The notes under the pieces: generated by a model
Database searches by the model: none
Seen by the model: only the letters and a program-made list of their open reading frames with translations
What the model was told of the DNA's origin: nothing
Part shown: piece after piece, positions 20,266 through 29,332 of the stretch
Layout of the letters: each line of letters opens with the position of its first letter
How positions within the stretch are numbered: position 1 is the first letter of the stretch
Origin: a virus
IMG/VR virus record: IMGVR_UViG_3300031227_000123
Location: 1 to 41,864 of that record
Reading direction: 5' to 3' (one strand)
DNA: 41,864 nt
Position numbers and translations under genes: made by a program

Positions 20266-22632
20266 TTAGAAGGGTGGTTGGTCGTCTGTCTCAGGTACGT
20301 CCTGCCAGACCGTCTTGAATCCGCTGACTGTGTCCCATGTCTTCCGGCATTCGTCCAGCGTGGGAAGCTGGTAGCACCTGGGATTCGTGCAGAAGGCAAG
20401 CCCAGTGGAACGCGGGGCTCCTGGCTGAGGGCTAACTTTCATGGTGTGAATGGAGGGATACCCAGCGGGCATTATCCTCGTTAGGAATCTAGTCAGCCGG
20501 TGCTTAGAGCATCGGTTCATGTAGCCGCCGACGTACAGTTTGACAAACTCACAGAAGTCCATGAACATCTCTTCCTTGGGCACCATCATCTCCCACTCCT
20601 CGTGGCGTGCCAGGACTCTGCCATCGTGCAACTTGTCATACCACCACGACTCCTCTGGCGTCATGTTAAGCTGTTTCTGCTCACCCAACGCTTCGGTGTT
20701 TGGTGCATCTCGGAGGTTGACGCGGGAGAGATCGTACGATAGCAGGTAGTGCAGTAATGCCTCATACCCACCGTTGTTTAGTTCGGCGGCGATCTGTCCG
20801 AAATACTTGGTGTCCTGCATGTGCTCTTCGCTGAGATCCAGCACAAAGAACCGGCGATCATCCATAGCCACAGGGACAACCCATTCGCTGTTGGATGCCA
20901 TGATGAGGTGGATGTAATTCGGTTGAGCTTCGGAGTCGATACCCTTCTTCTCCACGATGATGTGCTCTTCTGTAATCAGGGCTTTCAAGATCCCTTCACT
21001 CCTCTTATCACCGGCGAAGAACGCCTCATCCGCGAAGAGGACAACGCAGTCCCGCAGGTGATCGTTGAACGACCCTACGAGGTGCTTTGAGTTACTGATC
21101 TGGAGGAAGTGCTGCCCGAAGAGCTTGCCCACCGCCTTGGCAAAGAAACTTTTGCCGGTGCCTTGTTTGCCACGCATGACGACCGCAGTGCCGGCCGGCC
21201 GGTTCGGGTTCTGCACGGAGTCCGCGAGCCACGCCATGAGGTAGTTGTAATTGACTTCGTTGCCTTGACACACGTTGTCACGTAGGTGTCCCAGGAAGCC
21301 TTCGCAGTTTCCAGGGATCGCTTCGCAGGTGAACCCACGCCATAGGTTGTAGGCCCCCGCTACTTCCTGCCCCGGCACGAACACGATGGCGTCGTACTGT
21401 CGGCGGTTTCGTTGCTGGAGCCACCACTTGCCCATCGGCATGAGTTGATCGGCACCGTTCTTGTCCTCGCCCATCTTGACTGATCTATGCATGTACCTAT
21501 TCGTGAAATCTGCAAAGGTCTGTACTGAGCTTTTCTCCCGCTCAAACGCGTAGTCGTGTTCCTCGGAAATGATTCGGCACTTGCCGCCCATCGACGCAAT
21601 GACCGCGTGACGTTCGTTAAGCTCTTTAAGGGCAGGGTCAATCGCGTACTCTTTGGCTCGCTCGATCTGTCGCAGGGCGTACGACTCGGCCCGAGACCCA
21701 AGCGTTACTACCGACTCGGCAATGGCGAAGTCTTTGTCAGTAATGATTGAGAAGATGACGTCGTCTGGGACGCCAGCACGATACAGTTCGCAGCATACGC
21801 AGAACAGTGTCTCACTGCGTGACTCAAACCGCCCAGGGTTGTCGGGGTCGCGGCCCTGCACGATGAGTACCTTGACCCATCCCTTGACACCGTCGCCAAG
21901 CTCATCCAGGTTCTCGACCCTGCGGACGTTGCCGGTATCCACCTTGGGTATCAGCTCAGACTTACCACCAGAAAACCCAGAGGAGGCAGAGGCCTGAACT
22001 CTTTGGGCCGGCGTGAAGGTTGCTATAGGATAGGAGATCTTTACATCGAAGTGGACCAGCTCGGCCATTACTTCTTTGCGGCCTTTGGCCCTCTTCTTTT
22101 CGTTGGGCCGGTTCATCGTCCCAGGGAGCCGCATGATCCTATCGATGTTGTGACAGTTGTCTCCGCCCAGGAGCATCTCAAGCTGCATGTTGTATCGCTT
22201 GGTGTCCTCGGCCAGTTGCAGATCGCCACCGATCGCTATGGGCTCTTCGAGTCGCCAGAAGGCTTGATACCCACCGCCTGAGAAGATGACGCAGGTCGGC
22301 ACCGGCTTGAACTCGCGGATCTTCTGGAGTATTCGCGTCTGCTCATCTTCCAGACCTTCGCCGGCACGCGGGTCCACATCTACGTGTAGGTACTCGACTG
22401 CTTCGATGTCCTCGCGTGACGCCTTCTTACTGACGGAGCCCTTGGCTGGATTGACGGAGAAGTAGACGTTGTTTGTCTGCCCGTGCTCGACCAGCCACGT
22501 CTCTGTCTTCTCTTCCGCGTCGCCGCCGAATGTCACGGTGTCTAGCTTTCCGCCGTCCACGGGTATAGCCGTCAGGGTCCAAGGACCGCCCGGCCTAAAC
22601 GCCCGCAAAAAATCAATTGCTGGATGCGGCAT
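20266..22632 (-). CDS. Primase-helicase (RepB/prim-pol-like N-terminus, SF3 helicase)
   Basis: 788 residues. Residues about 50-200 carry HVDVD (83-87), SGGGYQAFW (118-126) and DRIMRLPGTMN (164-174), typical of archaeo-eukaryotic-type primases of phages and plasmids. The C-terminal half has Walker A GKQGTGKS (488-495), Walker B LFADEA and MASNSEWVVP, as in DUF5906/D5-like SF3 helicases. It should unwind and prime the phage origin. The ATG overlaps the HNH gene by 20 nt. Confidence 0.85.
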   Translation of the reverse strand: MPHPAIDFLRAFRPGGPWTLTAIPVDGGKLDTVTFGGDAEEKTETWLVEHGQTNNVYFSVNPAKGSVSKKASREDIEAVEYLHVDVDPRAGEGLEDEQTRILQKIREFKPVPTCVIFSGGGYQAFWRLEEPIAIGGDLQLAEDTKRYNMQLEMLLGGDNCHNIDRIMRLPGTMNRPNEKKRAKGRKEVMAELVHFDVKISYPIATFTPAQRVQASASSGFSGGKSELIPKVDTGNVRRVENLDELGDGVKGWVKVLIVQGRDPDNPGRFESRSETLFCVCCELYRAGVPDDVIFSIITDKDFAIAESVVTLGSRAESYALRQIERAKEYAIDPALKELNERHAVIASMGGKCRIISEEHDYAFEREKSSVQTFADFTNRYMHRSVKMGEDKNGADQLMPMGKWWLQQRNRRQYDAIVFVPGQEVAGAYNLWRGFTCEAIPGNCEGFLGHLRDNVCQGNEVNYNYLMAWLADSVQNPNRPAGTAVVMRGKQGTGKSFFAKAVGKLFGQHFLQISNSKHLVGSFNDHLRDCVVLFADEAFFAGDKRSEGILKALITEEHIIVEKKGIDSEAQPNYIHLIMASNSEWVVPVAMDDRRFFVLDLSEEHMQDTKYFGQIAAELNNGGYEALLHYLLSYDLSRVNLRDAPNTEALGEQKQLNMTPEESWWYDKLHDGRVLARHEEWEMMVPKEEMFMDFCEFVKLYVGGYMNRCSKHRLTRFLTRIMPAGYPSIHTMKVSPQPGAPRSTGLAFCTNPRCYQLPTLDECRKTWDTVSGFKTVWQDVPETDDQPPF

Positions 22633-23257
22633 GTTGGGTCCTCCGTGCGTCAGCTATGGCTTTATTTCTACAGGTGATACAACAAAATCGTTGATGCGTT
22701 TTCTTTCGTATGAACAGGTCGTCGCACTTCTCACAGTATCCTTTTGTCCTCTTTCCGTCAACTAATTTCTTTCTGTTTAGGATGTTGACTGATCTTGTCA
22801 CAAACCGTAAATTTCCTGGGCAGTAATCTCCGTCGTTGTCTATGCGATCTATCTGCAATAGTGGATCGTCCCACCCGTGGAGGGATGTTAGGTATCTCAT
22901 CATAGCTTTTCTATCAGTATGCCAGGGAAGATATACTCCAATTCCCCGACTGCCATAATGATAAAAATGATCGCATTTCGGATTGTAACATCTTCTGAAT
23001 ATATCGGATATTTTTCGGAGGATGCGGAGATATTCTGGATGTGTTTGGAGGCCAGAGTATACGGGCTTTCGAGTACTCTTGCATTTCCTACATCCACTAT
23101 TTTTCCGGCCGCGTAGGTTGTACGCAAGAACATCCTTAACAGTACCACAGGAGCATTTGCACTTTACCCTTGCACGACTTCCTTGTGCAGATTCAAGTAC
23201 CGTCCACTTGCCGAGCACATCTCCTGGATTGAAGAATGTTTTAACAGATCTTGACAT
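22613..23257 (-). CDS. HNH endonuclease (free-standing homing-type)
   Basis: 214 residues from the ATG at 23257. LGKWTVLESA...CKCSCGTVKDV...C is the usual zinc-finger-like head. RRCYNPKCDHFYHYGSRGIG and QIDRIDNDGDYCPGNLRFVT form the HNH core. A CEKCDD...CCITC zinc knuckle ends it. Such genes cut DNA site-specifically and spread by homing. It overlaps both neighbours, in the middle of the replication block. Confidence 0.8.
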   Translation of the reverse strand: MSRSVKTFFNPGDVLGKWTVLESAQGSRARVKCKCSCGTVKDVLAYNLRGRKNSGCRKCKSTRKPVYSGLQTHPEYLRILRKISDIFRRCYNPKCDHFYHYGSRGIGVYLPWHTDRKAMMRYLTSLHGWDDPLLQIDRIDNDGDYCPGNLRFVTRSVNILNRKKLVDGKRTKGYCEKCDDLFIRKKTHQRFCCITCRNKAIADARRTQHAASSN

Positions 23258-23669
23258 AGTCAACTATCTCCGCCAAATCATTAGTTGTCATCACCGCAAG
23301 CTCGAAGAGCTTTGCTCTGCACACGCCATCCTTCGCCACGTGACGAGCTGCGGTTTCTCCGTCGAAGAGGAGCCAGTCTCTCGTGCTGACTACGTAGATC
23401 AGTAACCAGCCTTTATCTATATCGGTGTTCAGCTTCCTACATGATATCCAGCGACGCAGGAGCCATACACGTTGCTGCGGTGAGAAGTGCGGAATACGAA
23501 CGGCGGTCTCTGCTCTGGCCGGCCAGTCCTCCAGGTACTTACATTCTATCCATCCGCCGATGAACTGAATATCCGGCGTCCCAGGGTAGGCGGGGTTCTC
23601 AACACTGGTCGCGTCGAGGCCGAACCTGTTTAGGGCTTTGACTACCTTTTGTCGTTGTTGTTGTTCCAC
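23241..23669 (-). CDS. VRR-NUC-like nuclease
   Basis: 142 residues from the GTG at 23669, which overlaps the upstream stop as TAGTG and has GGAG upstream. PGTPDIQFIGGWIECKYLED is the PD...(D/E)xK active-site signature of VRR-NUC/Holliday-junction-resolvase-like nucleases. Likely acts on branched or flap DNA during replication. Confidence 0.75.
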   Translation of the reverse strand: MEQQQRQKVVKALNRFGLDATSVENPAYPGTPDIQFIGGWIECKYLEDWPARAETAVRIPHFSPQQRVWLLRRWISCRKLNTDIDKGWLLIYVVSTRDWLLFDGETAARHVAKDGVCRAKLFELAVMTTNDLAEIVDYVKIC

Positions 23670-23965
23670 TATACGTAGCTCCGTGGACCCCACTTGATGA
23701 ACCGCCCGCACAGCGAGTAGTACGAAACAACCTTCCCAAATGTACGATCTATCATGACACTCTTGTGCTTTGTGTGGAGTCGAAGATAGAAGTTCGTTGA
23801 TCCGATGAATACCCTAACGCGGACTGGCTGTCTGCCCGGAGAGATCTTACGGTGCAGATTGATTGACACGTGCCACCAAAGAACGTCCACGCGGACAGAG
23901 AAATACGTTGTCTCCAGCCTAACCCAATCTCGGTATAGTAGGCTAAGCTCCGCAGCGATTCTCAT
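23669..23965 (-). CDS. Protein of unknown function
   Basis: 98 residues, basic and aromatic (VDVLWWHVSINLHRKISPGR). It overlaps both neighbours, within the polymerase operon. No family recognised. Confidence 0.6.
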   Translation of the reverse strand: MRIAAELSLLYRDWVRLETTYFSVRVDVLWWHVSINLHRKISPGRQPVRVRVFIGSTNFYLRLHTKHKSVMIDRTFGKVVSYYSLCGRFIKWGPRSYV

Positions 23966-24339
23966 ATGACTACCTCATAGAAGACCAGTGTCACCAGCTC
24001 GTGATGGAGGAAGCCGTCGTAGACCGTACGCATGACACTATGCAGTCCAGAGAACGTCTGGCAGGCCGGGTCATGCTCAAGCTGCAACATGCGATTGTAG
24101 TTGGCGAGATCATTGAACGCCATCACCTTGATGTCGAAGATCGTTGCGTATTTTCGATCCTGAGTCTTTGGAAGTGGATCTTTAGCGGCTGCGTCCCTTA
24201 ACTCAACAGTCTCACCCACCTGTAGGTCAGCCCACTTGAGGCCCTTGCGGACGGTGAGGTTGACGGCCCGCATTTCGTGATTCGGTATCTCGACCGGATC
24301 GGTGCTGTGACAGTTGTTTTTGAACAGTAGTACTCTCAT
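23962..24339 (-). CDS. Protein of unknown function, possibly ASCH/PUA-like
   Basis: 125 residues. NLTVRKGLKWADLQVGETVE and later strands resemble the ASCH fold, which often binds RNA or modified nucleotides. This is a loose match. ATGA overlap with the polymerase stop. Confidence 0.5.
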   Translation of the reverse strand: MRVLLFKNNCHSTDPVEIPNHEMRAVNLTVRKGLKWADLQVGETVELRDAAAKDPLPKTQDRKYATIFDIKVMAFNDLANYNRMLQLEHDPACQTFSGLHSVMRTVYDGFLHHELVTLVFYEVVI

Positions 24340-26321
24340 CCCATCGAATCTCCCCAGCTCCTTCCGATCTCAATGTCCACCTTGGACGGCACGACCAGCG
24401 GAACGCATGTTGACATTATTTCAGCCATCTCTTTTGGTGTACGTTCATCATATACAGTTGTATCAACTTCGTCATGAATTTGCAACTGAATTTTGTAGTT
24501 ATTCTCATCCATGATCGCCATCGCGAGCTTGGTCTGGTCGGCGGCTGACCCCTGGATGAGGTTGTTCAGAGCCTTACGTTCCGTGCCGGCCCCCGGAGGA
24601 TAGTGGATGTGACGTCCCAGGATCGTTCGGATGTAGTGGCGATTCCACGCAACTGCCTCGGCCCGCTTCTTGATGTCCTCCAGGAACGGAACCTTCCGGT
24701 TGAACTCTGCCAGGAACGCTTTCCCTTCTGGGCCTGCCACCTCACGCTCGGCCCCACGGATGTTGATTATCTCAGTCGAGAACCCGCAGGAGTGGCACAT
24801 CTTCGCCTGACCCATCCCATAGGTGAGGCCCAGGAAGACGGCCTTTGCACGGCCTCTGAGGATCTTCCATTCGTTCTTCTTTGAGTCATGGACCCACACT
24901 TCTTTGCCGCCCACTATCGTGCAGTGATCCCACTTTCGCATCCCGAAGGCCATCTCTGTGGTCATATCATGCCAATCGAGCCCCTCGTGGAAGCCGTCTA
25001 CGGCTGCCTGAGTGCCCGCACATCCTGCGATGTGTGCGTAGTGGATAAACAGGCGTGGCTCCTGCTGAGAGTAGTCCAGGGCTGCCCAGCGGCCTCCCTC
25101 GTCTGCCAAGTAGATCGACCGCCACATCTTGCCCAGGATTGGATGTCGCGACGGCTGTTGCTGGAGATTCGGGTCACATGAGGATAGACGCCCAGGACCG
25201 GCACCCTTGACGTCGTCGCTGTTGTCATCCTGCCGGCGTAGCTGGTTGAAGGTGCAGTGGATTCGCCCGTTGGTTTCATGTGTCCTGATCGACTTGACGA
25301 ACGTGTTCCTGACCTTGTTGTAGGACCGAGCCTCCAGGATCGCCGCGACCACCGGGTGTTTCTTGTTTGGCTCCAGGAATTCCTTCTTCACAGACGGCTG
25401 CCCTTCGGGAAACTTCGTGCTCGGTGGCGTCCTGCCGTACGGAATGTGCTCGTGGTCCAGGGCCTGGATGATTGGGCCCTTCTTGTTGATCTCATCAATG
25501 TTGATTCGGACGCCGGTTTTGTGGTAGATGAGATCAAGCTGTTCCTGTTCTTGCTTGATCGTCAGGGCTTCGACTTTGTCCAGTTGATCGAAGTCGATGC
25601 GGATGCCGCGACGACGCATCTTAACCAGGACCGGAAGGACTCGGTTCTCTATATCATAGATCTTCCATAGATCTTGATCGTCAATGACTCGCTCCTGCTT
25701 CCGCAGGATCTGCAACGGAAGCATGGCGTCAGGTTCGGCGTAGGGTCCGACATACTTCGCCGGCAACCGCCACATGCCTTTCTTTGGGTCTACTCCGTAC
25801 GCGTTGGCTGCTTCCCTCAGTAGCGTTTCTTCCTTGCCCATGAAGCCGTACTTCTTTGCGAGCGTGTTCAGGCTGTACGATAGTTGGTTCTCATCAATCA
25901 AAGGCTCAGCTATTTGAATGTCACGGAAGGAGGCTTGGCGGAACACCACATTTTCTTCTGCCAGGAAGTCTAGGTCGTATTGAAGATTCGCACCGCATAC
26001 AGAGCCAGTGAAGACCTTGGCTTGATCCTTCAAATACTGGAACACGTGATCTGGATTAAGGTTTCCTTCGGGGTGACGTATCGGCAGGTAGTATCCGCGA
26101 CCGTCTTCGATGGCAAAACTTATGCCGATGATTTTCGCACCGCGACGCACACCGGGCCCGAGCCTCGTCAGATCTTTATCCTTGGTCTCAGTGTCAAGGC
26201 CGATCCGCTTGATGCCGTCCCATGACGGCAGGTCGCTAAGCTTTGGGGCTACCCACTTGCTTGGCGGCGTGAACATGGGCTGCTGCCCAACGTAGGTGTG
26301 GCCCTTCTTTGCTCTAGCCAT
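24336..26321 (-). CDS. polA: Family A DNA polymerase with 3'-5' exonuclease, Leu at the 762 position
   Basis: 661 residues from the ATG at 26321; the longer frame would lie inside the upstream gene. The proofreading domain shows DTE (43-45), NLQYDLDF (112-119) and YAEPDA (194-199). The polymerase domain shows motif A LDYSQQEPR (415-423), motif B RAKAVFLGLTYG (491-502) and motif C QIHDEVD (614-620). No 5' nuclease domain is present. The residue four after the motif B Lys, equivalent to E. coli Phe762, is Leu497. It is the main phage replicase. Confidence 0.92.
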   Translation of the reverse strand: MARAKKGHTYVGQQPMFTPPSKWVAPKLSDLPSWDGIKRIGLDTETKDKDLTRLGPGVRRGAKIIGISFAIEDGRGYYLPIRHPEGNLNPDHVFQYLKDQAKVFTGSVCGANLQYDLDFLAEENVVFRQASFRDIQIAEPLIDENQLSYSLNTLAKKYGFMGKEETLLREAANAYGVDPKKGMWRLPAKYVGPYAEPDAMLPLQILRKQERVIDDQDLWKIYDIENRVLPVLVKMRRRGIRIDFDQLDKVEALTIKQEQEQLDLIYHKTGVRINIDEINKKGPIIQALDHEHIPYGRTPPSTKFPEGQPSVKKEFLEPNKKHPVVAAILEARSYNKVRNTFVKSIRTHETNGRIHCTFNQLRRQDDNSDDVKGAGPGRLSSCDPNLQQQPSRHPILGKMWRSIYLADEGGRWAALDYSQQEPRLFIHYAHIAGCAGTQAAVDGFHEGLDWHDMTTEMAFGMRKWDHCTIVGGKEVWVHDSKKNEWKILRGRAKAVFLGLTYGMGQAKMCHSCGFSTEIINIRGAEREVAGPEGKAFLAEFNRKVPFLEDIKKRAEAVAWNRHYIRTILGRHIHYPPGAGTERKALNNLIQGSAADQTKLAMAIMDENNYKIQLQIHDEVDTTVYDERTPKEMAEIMSTCVPLVVPSKVDIEIGRSWGDSMG

Positions 26322-26679
26322 ATCGCTCCAGGTTGCGTTGTCGTAGCGGCATGATGTATCCGTATCGGTCTGCCCGTGCCACGAGTCGGCTGACAACCGT
26401 GGGCCATCCGTACGTGGCTTGGTGGAAGTTGATGCCTAGCTCAAGCATCTCGTCCAGTGCGGAGGCGAACGCCGAATACATCGTCTCGAACAGGAAGCAT
26501 TCCGGCAGTGTGCTCGCCTGTCGAAGGCTAACATCAATCCCGTTCGCTGCGTCAAGCTCACACGTCCCACTGCAGAATTGACAGTCCTTGCAAGAGAACA
26601 GCGTTCTACTATTCTGGTATTTGATTGCTCGCCGGATCAGGACGCGAAGCTCTCGCTTTTTCACGTTGTTCATTTTCAT
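26314..26679 (-). CDS. Protein of unknown function with Cys cluster
   Basis: 121 residues from the ATG at 26679, which overlaps the helicase stop as ATGA. CKDCQFCSGTC could hold zinc or an iron-sulfur cluster. It lies between the helicase and polymerase genes, so it probably serves replication. Confidence 0.6.
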   Translation of the reverse strand: MKMNNVKKRELRVLIRRAIKYQNSRTLFSCKDCQFCSGTCELDAANGIDVSLRQASTLPECFLFETMYSAFASALDEMLELGINFHQATYGWPTVVSRLVARADRYGYIMPLRQRNLERYG

Positions 26680-27857
26680 CGGGTGACAACCGTCACCTTC
26701 TCTGTTGCCCGAGTGACGGCAGTGTACAACCACTTGTGTGCGTCGCGGCCGAAGGCCCCACTCTCATCAAAAACAAGTACGCTACCCCACTCCGATCCCT
26801 GTGACTTATGGGCCGTCAAGGCGTAGCCGTAGTCGAACTCCTGGGCCTCCTTCCTAATCCACCAGGGGATCGGTGTATTATCGTCTGTCAAGAAATGATG
26901 TCGGTGAGTCTGGATAGCCACGAACCCCGCATCGCTCTCTGGGTCTTTGATTATCATGTCAAGGAACTCGTCGCCGGTGTCGTAGCAAGAATCGACTTCC
27001 CAGATGGCCCCGTTAAGCAGACCCACCTCGTGATTGTTTCGCAGGCATACCACGCGGTCCCCCGCGACTGGCACGTCACCAACTCGATTCAGGAGGCTAC
27101 GGATCTTCCGGTTGGAGGCCTTCCTTGTAGCGTTGCGACCCACCAGCACTTGATCGTATTGCAGTACCTCTTCTGGGGTAATGCTTCCCCACGGTATGAC
27201 CATGCCGCCGTCAGGTTGAATAATTTCTCTCTGTCGTATCCTGGTGGCAAGCCCAATGATGGGGTTGTCCCGAGCCTGTCGATGGATCTCCGTAAGCATG
27301 AAGTCCGGTTGGGCCTTGATGAAGTATCCAGCTCCGTAGACCGGAGGAAGTTGGGCGGGATCGCCCAGGACGAGGATCTTTGTGCCGAAAGACATCAGGT
27401 CCATCGCCATCTGCTCATTGACCATTGAGCACTCATCGACTATGATAAGATCGGCAGTCTTCACGGGGCTGTCTGGATTCAAGACAAACGAGGGACTGTT
27501 TAGCTTCCTATGCTCGACAGCTATCTGTTTCTCCAGCTCTTCGATCGTCTCCGCGTTGTCGGTGTTCTTCAATTGGATCTCCAGCTCTTTCAGTCGTGAC
27601 TTGCTCTTTTCCTTCGGCTGATAGATGAGCTGGTGGATCGTGAAGGCTTCGCATCCCTTTTGCCGCAGGACGTACGCGGCCTTACCGGTGAACGCACAGA
27701 AGAGCGTGGCCCCGTTGCAGCTTTCCGCCAGTGCCTTCGCTAAGCAAGTTTTTCCTGCACCGGCATATCCGAACAGTCTGTATATTTGTTCAGACCCATG
27801 CCCCAACCAGTGGCCAACAGAATCAATTGCCTGTCGCTGTTGATTACTCCATTTCAT
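26676..27857 (-). CDS. SF1 helicase, RecD/Dda-like
   Basis: 393 residues from the second of two adjacent ATGs (GGGAG 5 nt upstream). Motifs in order: Walker A FGYAGAGKT, motif Ia FTGKAAYVL, DECSM (Walker B), GDPAQLPPV (motif III), LTEIHRQ (motif IV region), ALTAHKSQGSEW (motif V) and YTAVTRAT (motif VI). It is a 5'-3' DNA helicase by family. Residues about 90-125 form a coiled-coil-like insertion. Confidence 0.9.
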   Translation of the reverse strand: MKWSNQQRQAIDSVGHWLGHGSEQIYRLFGYAGAGKTCLAKALAESCNGATLFCAFTGKAAYVLRQKGCEAFTIHQLIYQPKEKSKSRLKELEIQLKNTDNAETIEELEKQIAVEHRKLNSPSFVLNPDSPVKTADLIIVDECSMVNEQMAMDLMSFGTKILVLGDPAQLPPVYGAGYFIKAQPDFMLTEIHRQARDNPIIGLATRIRQREIIQPDGGMVIPWGSITPEEVLQYDQVLVGRNATRKASNRKIRSLLNRVGDVPVAGDRVVCLRNNHEVGLLNGAIWEVDSCYDTGDEFLDMIIKDPESDAGFVAIQTHRHHFLTDDNTPIPWWIRKEAQEFDYGYALTAHKSQGSEWGSVLVFDESGAFGRDAHKWLYTAVTRATEKVTVVTR

Positions 27858-28362
27858 CATAACTCCCAGTAGCAGCTCTATAGACACATCTATACCCAAG
27901 CTGCGGATATTGCTCTACAAGGTTTAGGATGAATCCATTCTTGGCCTTCTTTTTGCCCTCCATGTGCCTACAGTAAGTCGCCCGTATTGTTCGAGCCTCT
28001 ACCTTTGTAATCTTCACGCCTGGATGATCGAACCCGCAGACCTGTCGGCCATGAAGTATTGTGTCTTGGGCATTTTCCAGGTTAGTTCCCCAGCGAAGAT
28101 TGCAGGACCGATTGTCCTGACTATCTCCATTTAGGTGGCGAACACACTCACTTCCGGCGGGCCTCGACCAAAATGTGACACATACAAGGTAATGGACTTT
28201 CAGTGTCAATTTTCGCCCGGCCAACCTTAGACCTACGTGAAGATATCCACCACGTCCCACGCTTGGAGCCAATACTTTACCACCAGTACGGCGAATTTTG
28301 CCTAAGCTGGATGCTTGGTAGGTGGTATTTTGGATCTGTTTCCAGGTTTCTGATAATTTCAT
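27844..28362 (-). CDS. NUMOD4/HNH homing endonuclease
   Basis: 172 residues. ETWKQIQNTTYQASSLGKIR is a NUMOD4 motif; VRHLNGDSQDNRSCNLRWGT is the HNH core; the C-terminal helix region resembles a DNA-binding HTH. The ATG at 28362 has no Shine-Dalgarno site and lies only 2 nt after the 3' end of a tRNA-like element, so translation may rely on a processed 5' end. Confidence 0.8.
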   Translation of the reverse strand: MKLSETWKQIQNTTYQASSLGKIRRTGGKVLAPSVGRGGYLHVGLRLAGRKLTLKVHYLVCVTFWSRPAGSECVRHLNGDSQDNRSCNLRWGTNLENAQDTILHGRQVCGFDHPGVKITKVEARTIRATYCRHMEGKKKAKNGFILNLVEQYPQLGYRCVYRAATGSYDEME

Positions 28363-28364
28363 AA

Positions 28365-28437
28365 TGGACTGACCAGGAATCGAACCTAGACTTAGGGGAG
28401 AACTCCCCACGTGCTCGCCAATTTACACTACCAGCCC
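28365..28437 (-). tRNA. tRNA-like gene with non-canonical anticodon loop
   Basis: 73 nt: acceptor GGGCTGG/TCAGTCC (7 bp with G-U pairs), U8-A9, D stem GTGT/GCAC with GG in the loop, T arm CTAGG-TTCGATT-CCTGG, discriminator A. The anticodon stem-loop is TGGGG-AGTTCTC-CCCTA, with G instead of U at position 33 and a 3-nt variable loop; GGGGAG-TT-CTCCCC can pair through it. The amino acid is not assigned. Confidence 0.6.
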
Positions 28438-28443
28438 AGAGCG

Positions 28444-28467
28444 AATGAGGGCCCGGAGGCCCTCATT
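28444..28467 (-). other. Stem-loop between gene end and tRNA-like element
   Basis: AATGAGGGC and GCCCTCATT pair perfectly (9 bp, 6-nt loop). There is no U run, so it is more likely a processing or attenuation hairpin than a terminator. Confidence 0.55.
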
Positions 28468-28487
28468 GCCGGAGGAGAGGGGAGAGA

Positions 28488-29312
28488 CTAGAACGGGGCA
28501 GGCTTCTCACTGCCAGAGCTATCACCGGAAACCGACCCACCATGATCGACCTTGGCGTCGCCAGTCTGGACGCTGTCCTTCAACGCCTTGCCGGCCTGCA
28601 CGAACTCGTGCTCCGGGGCGATCAGGGACGAGACCGCGTCGCCGTTCGCCGGGACGATCTTGAAGTTGTGGAAGGTCCCCTTGGGATTCTTCTCGGCAAC
28701 CGTCGTGATGCGGAGCTTGAACGCGTACAGCGGCGGGCGATTCTTGACCTGACGCAGCGGGCTCATGATGCTCTTGTATGCCTTGATCTTGGTACTGGAG
28801 AACGAGATCATGCACGGCGTGATGATCTCATCACCCTTGATGAGCAGGCCGAAGATGTAGAACGTCTCGACCAGATCATGATCGATTCCACCATCGATCG
28901 GGATGGAGTACTTGCCGAACGCCGTGCTGTCCTGTCTTGCCTGACGCACAACGTCGGAGTCGCACTGGTGAACGCCGATGAAGCCGCCGCCATCGGTCTG
29001 GCGGTTCTTCCACTCGACATAGAGATGCTGAGTGAGGCACGGCACGAACTCAACGCCATCTTTGCCGTCGAACATTTCTTTTGTCACCGTGTTCATAAGC
29101 ATGCCGGCTTTGGCACCTTCAATGAATTCGGCCTCGGTCTCCTGGACCTGCGGGCTCATGGCCTGTACGCATGTCAGGAACGGGATGGACACGTCTTCCT
29201 GCGTGACGTTGTCGAACCCATCGCCGGCCATCTCGCCGTACTCGTAGTCGGCGACCAGGGCGGTGGTTTCGTCGGCCTTTACGGCCAGTTCAGTCTTTTT
29301 CTTTGCTGCCAT
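28488..29312 (-). CDS. Putative single-strand DNA-binding/replication accessory protein
   Basis: 274 residues. Lys-rich start (MAAKKKTELAV), a conserved-looking core (EFVPCLTQHLYVEWKNRQTD), and a flexible Ser/Gly/Asp tail ending in EKPAPF, like the tails of SSB-type proteins. The family recurs in replication operons of siphoviruses. The role is inferred from context and tail. Confidence 0.55.
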   Translation of the reverse strand: MAAKKKTELAVKADETTALVADYEYGEMAGDGFDNVTQEDVSIPFLTCVQAMSPQVQETEAEFIEGAKAGMLMNTVTKEMFDGKDGVEFVPCLTQHLYVEWKNRQTDGGGFIGVHQCDSDVVRQARQDSTAFGKYSIPIDGGIDHDLVETFYIFGLLIKGDEIITPCMISFSSTKIKAYKSIMSPLRQVKNRPPLYAFKLRITTVAEKNPKGTFHNFKIVPANGDAVSSLIAPEHEFVQAGKALKDSVQTGDAKVDHGGSVSGDSSGSEKPAPF

Positions 29313-29332
29313 ACAGTTTTCTCCTCTTGAAG

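Noticed and set aside
28444-28467. Rho-independent terminator
   Set aside because: Perfect stem but no U tract, and a tRNA-like element and HNH gene follow immediately, apparently co-transcribed.
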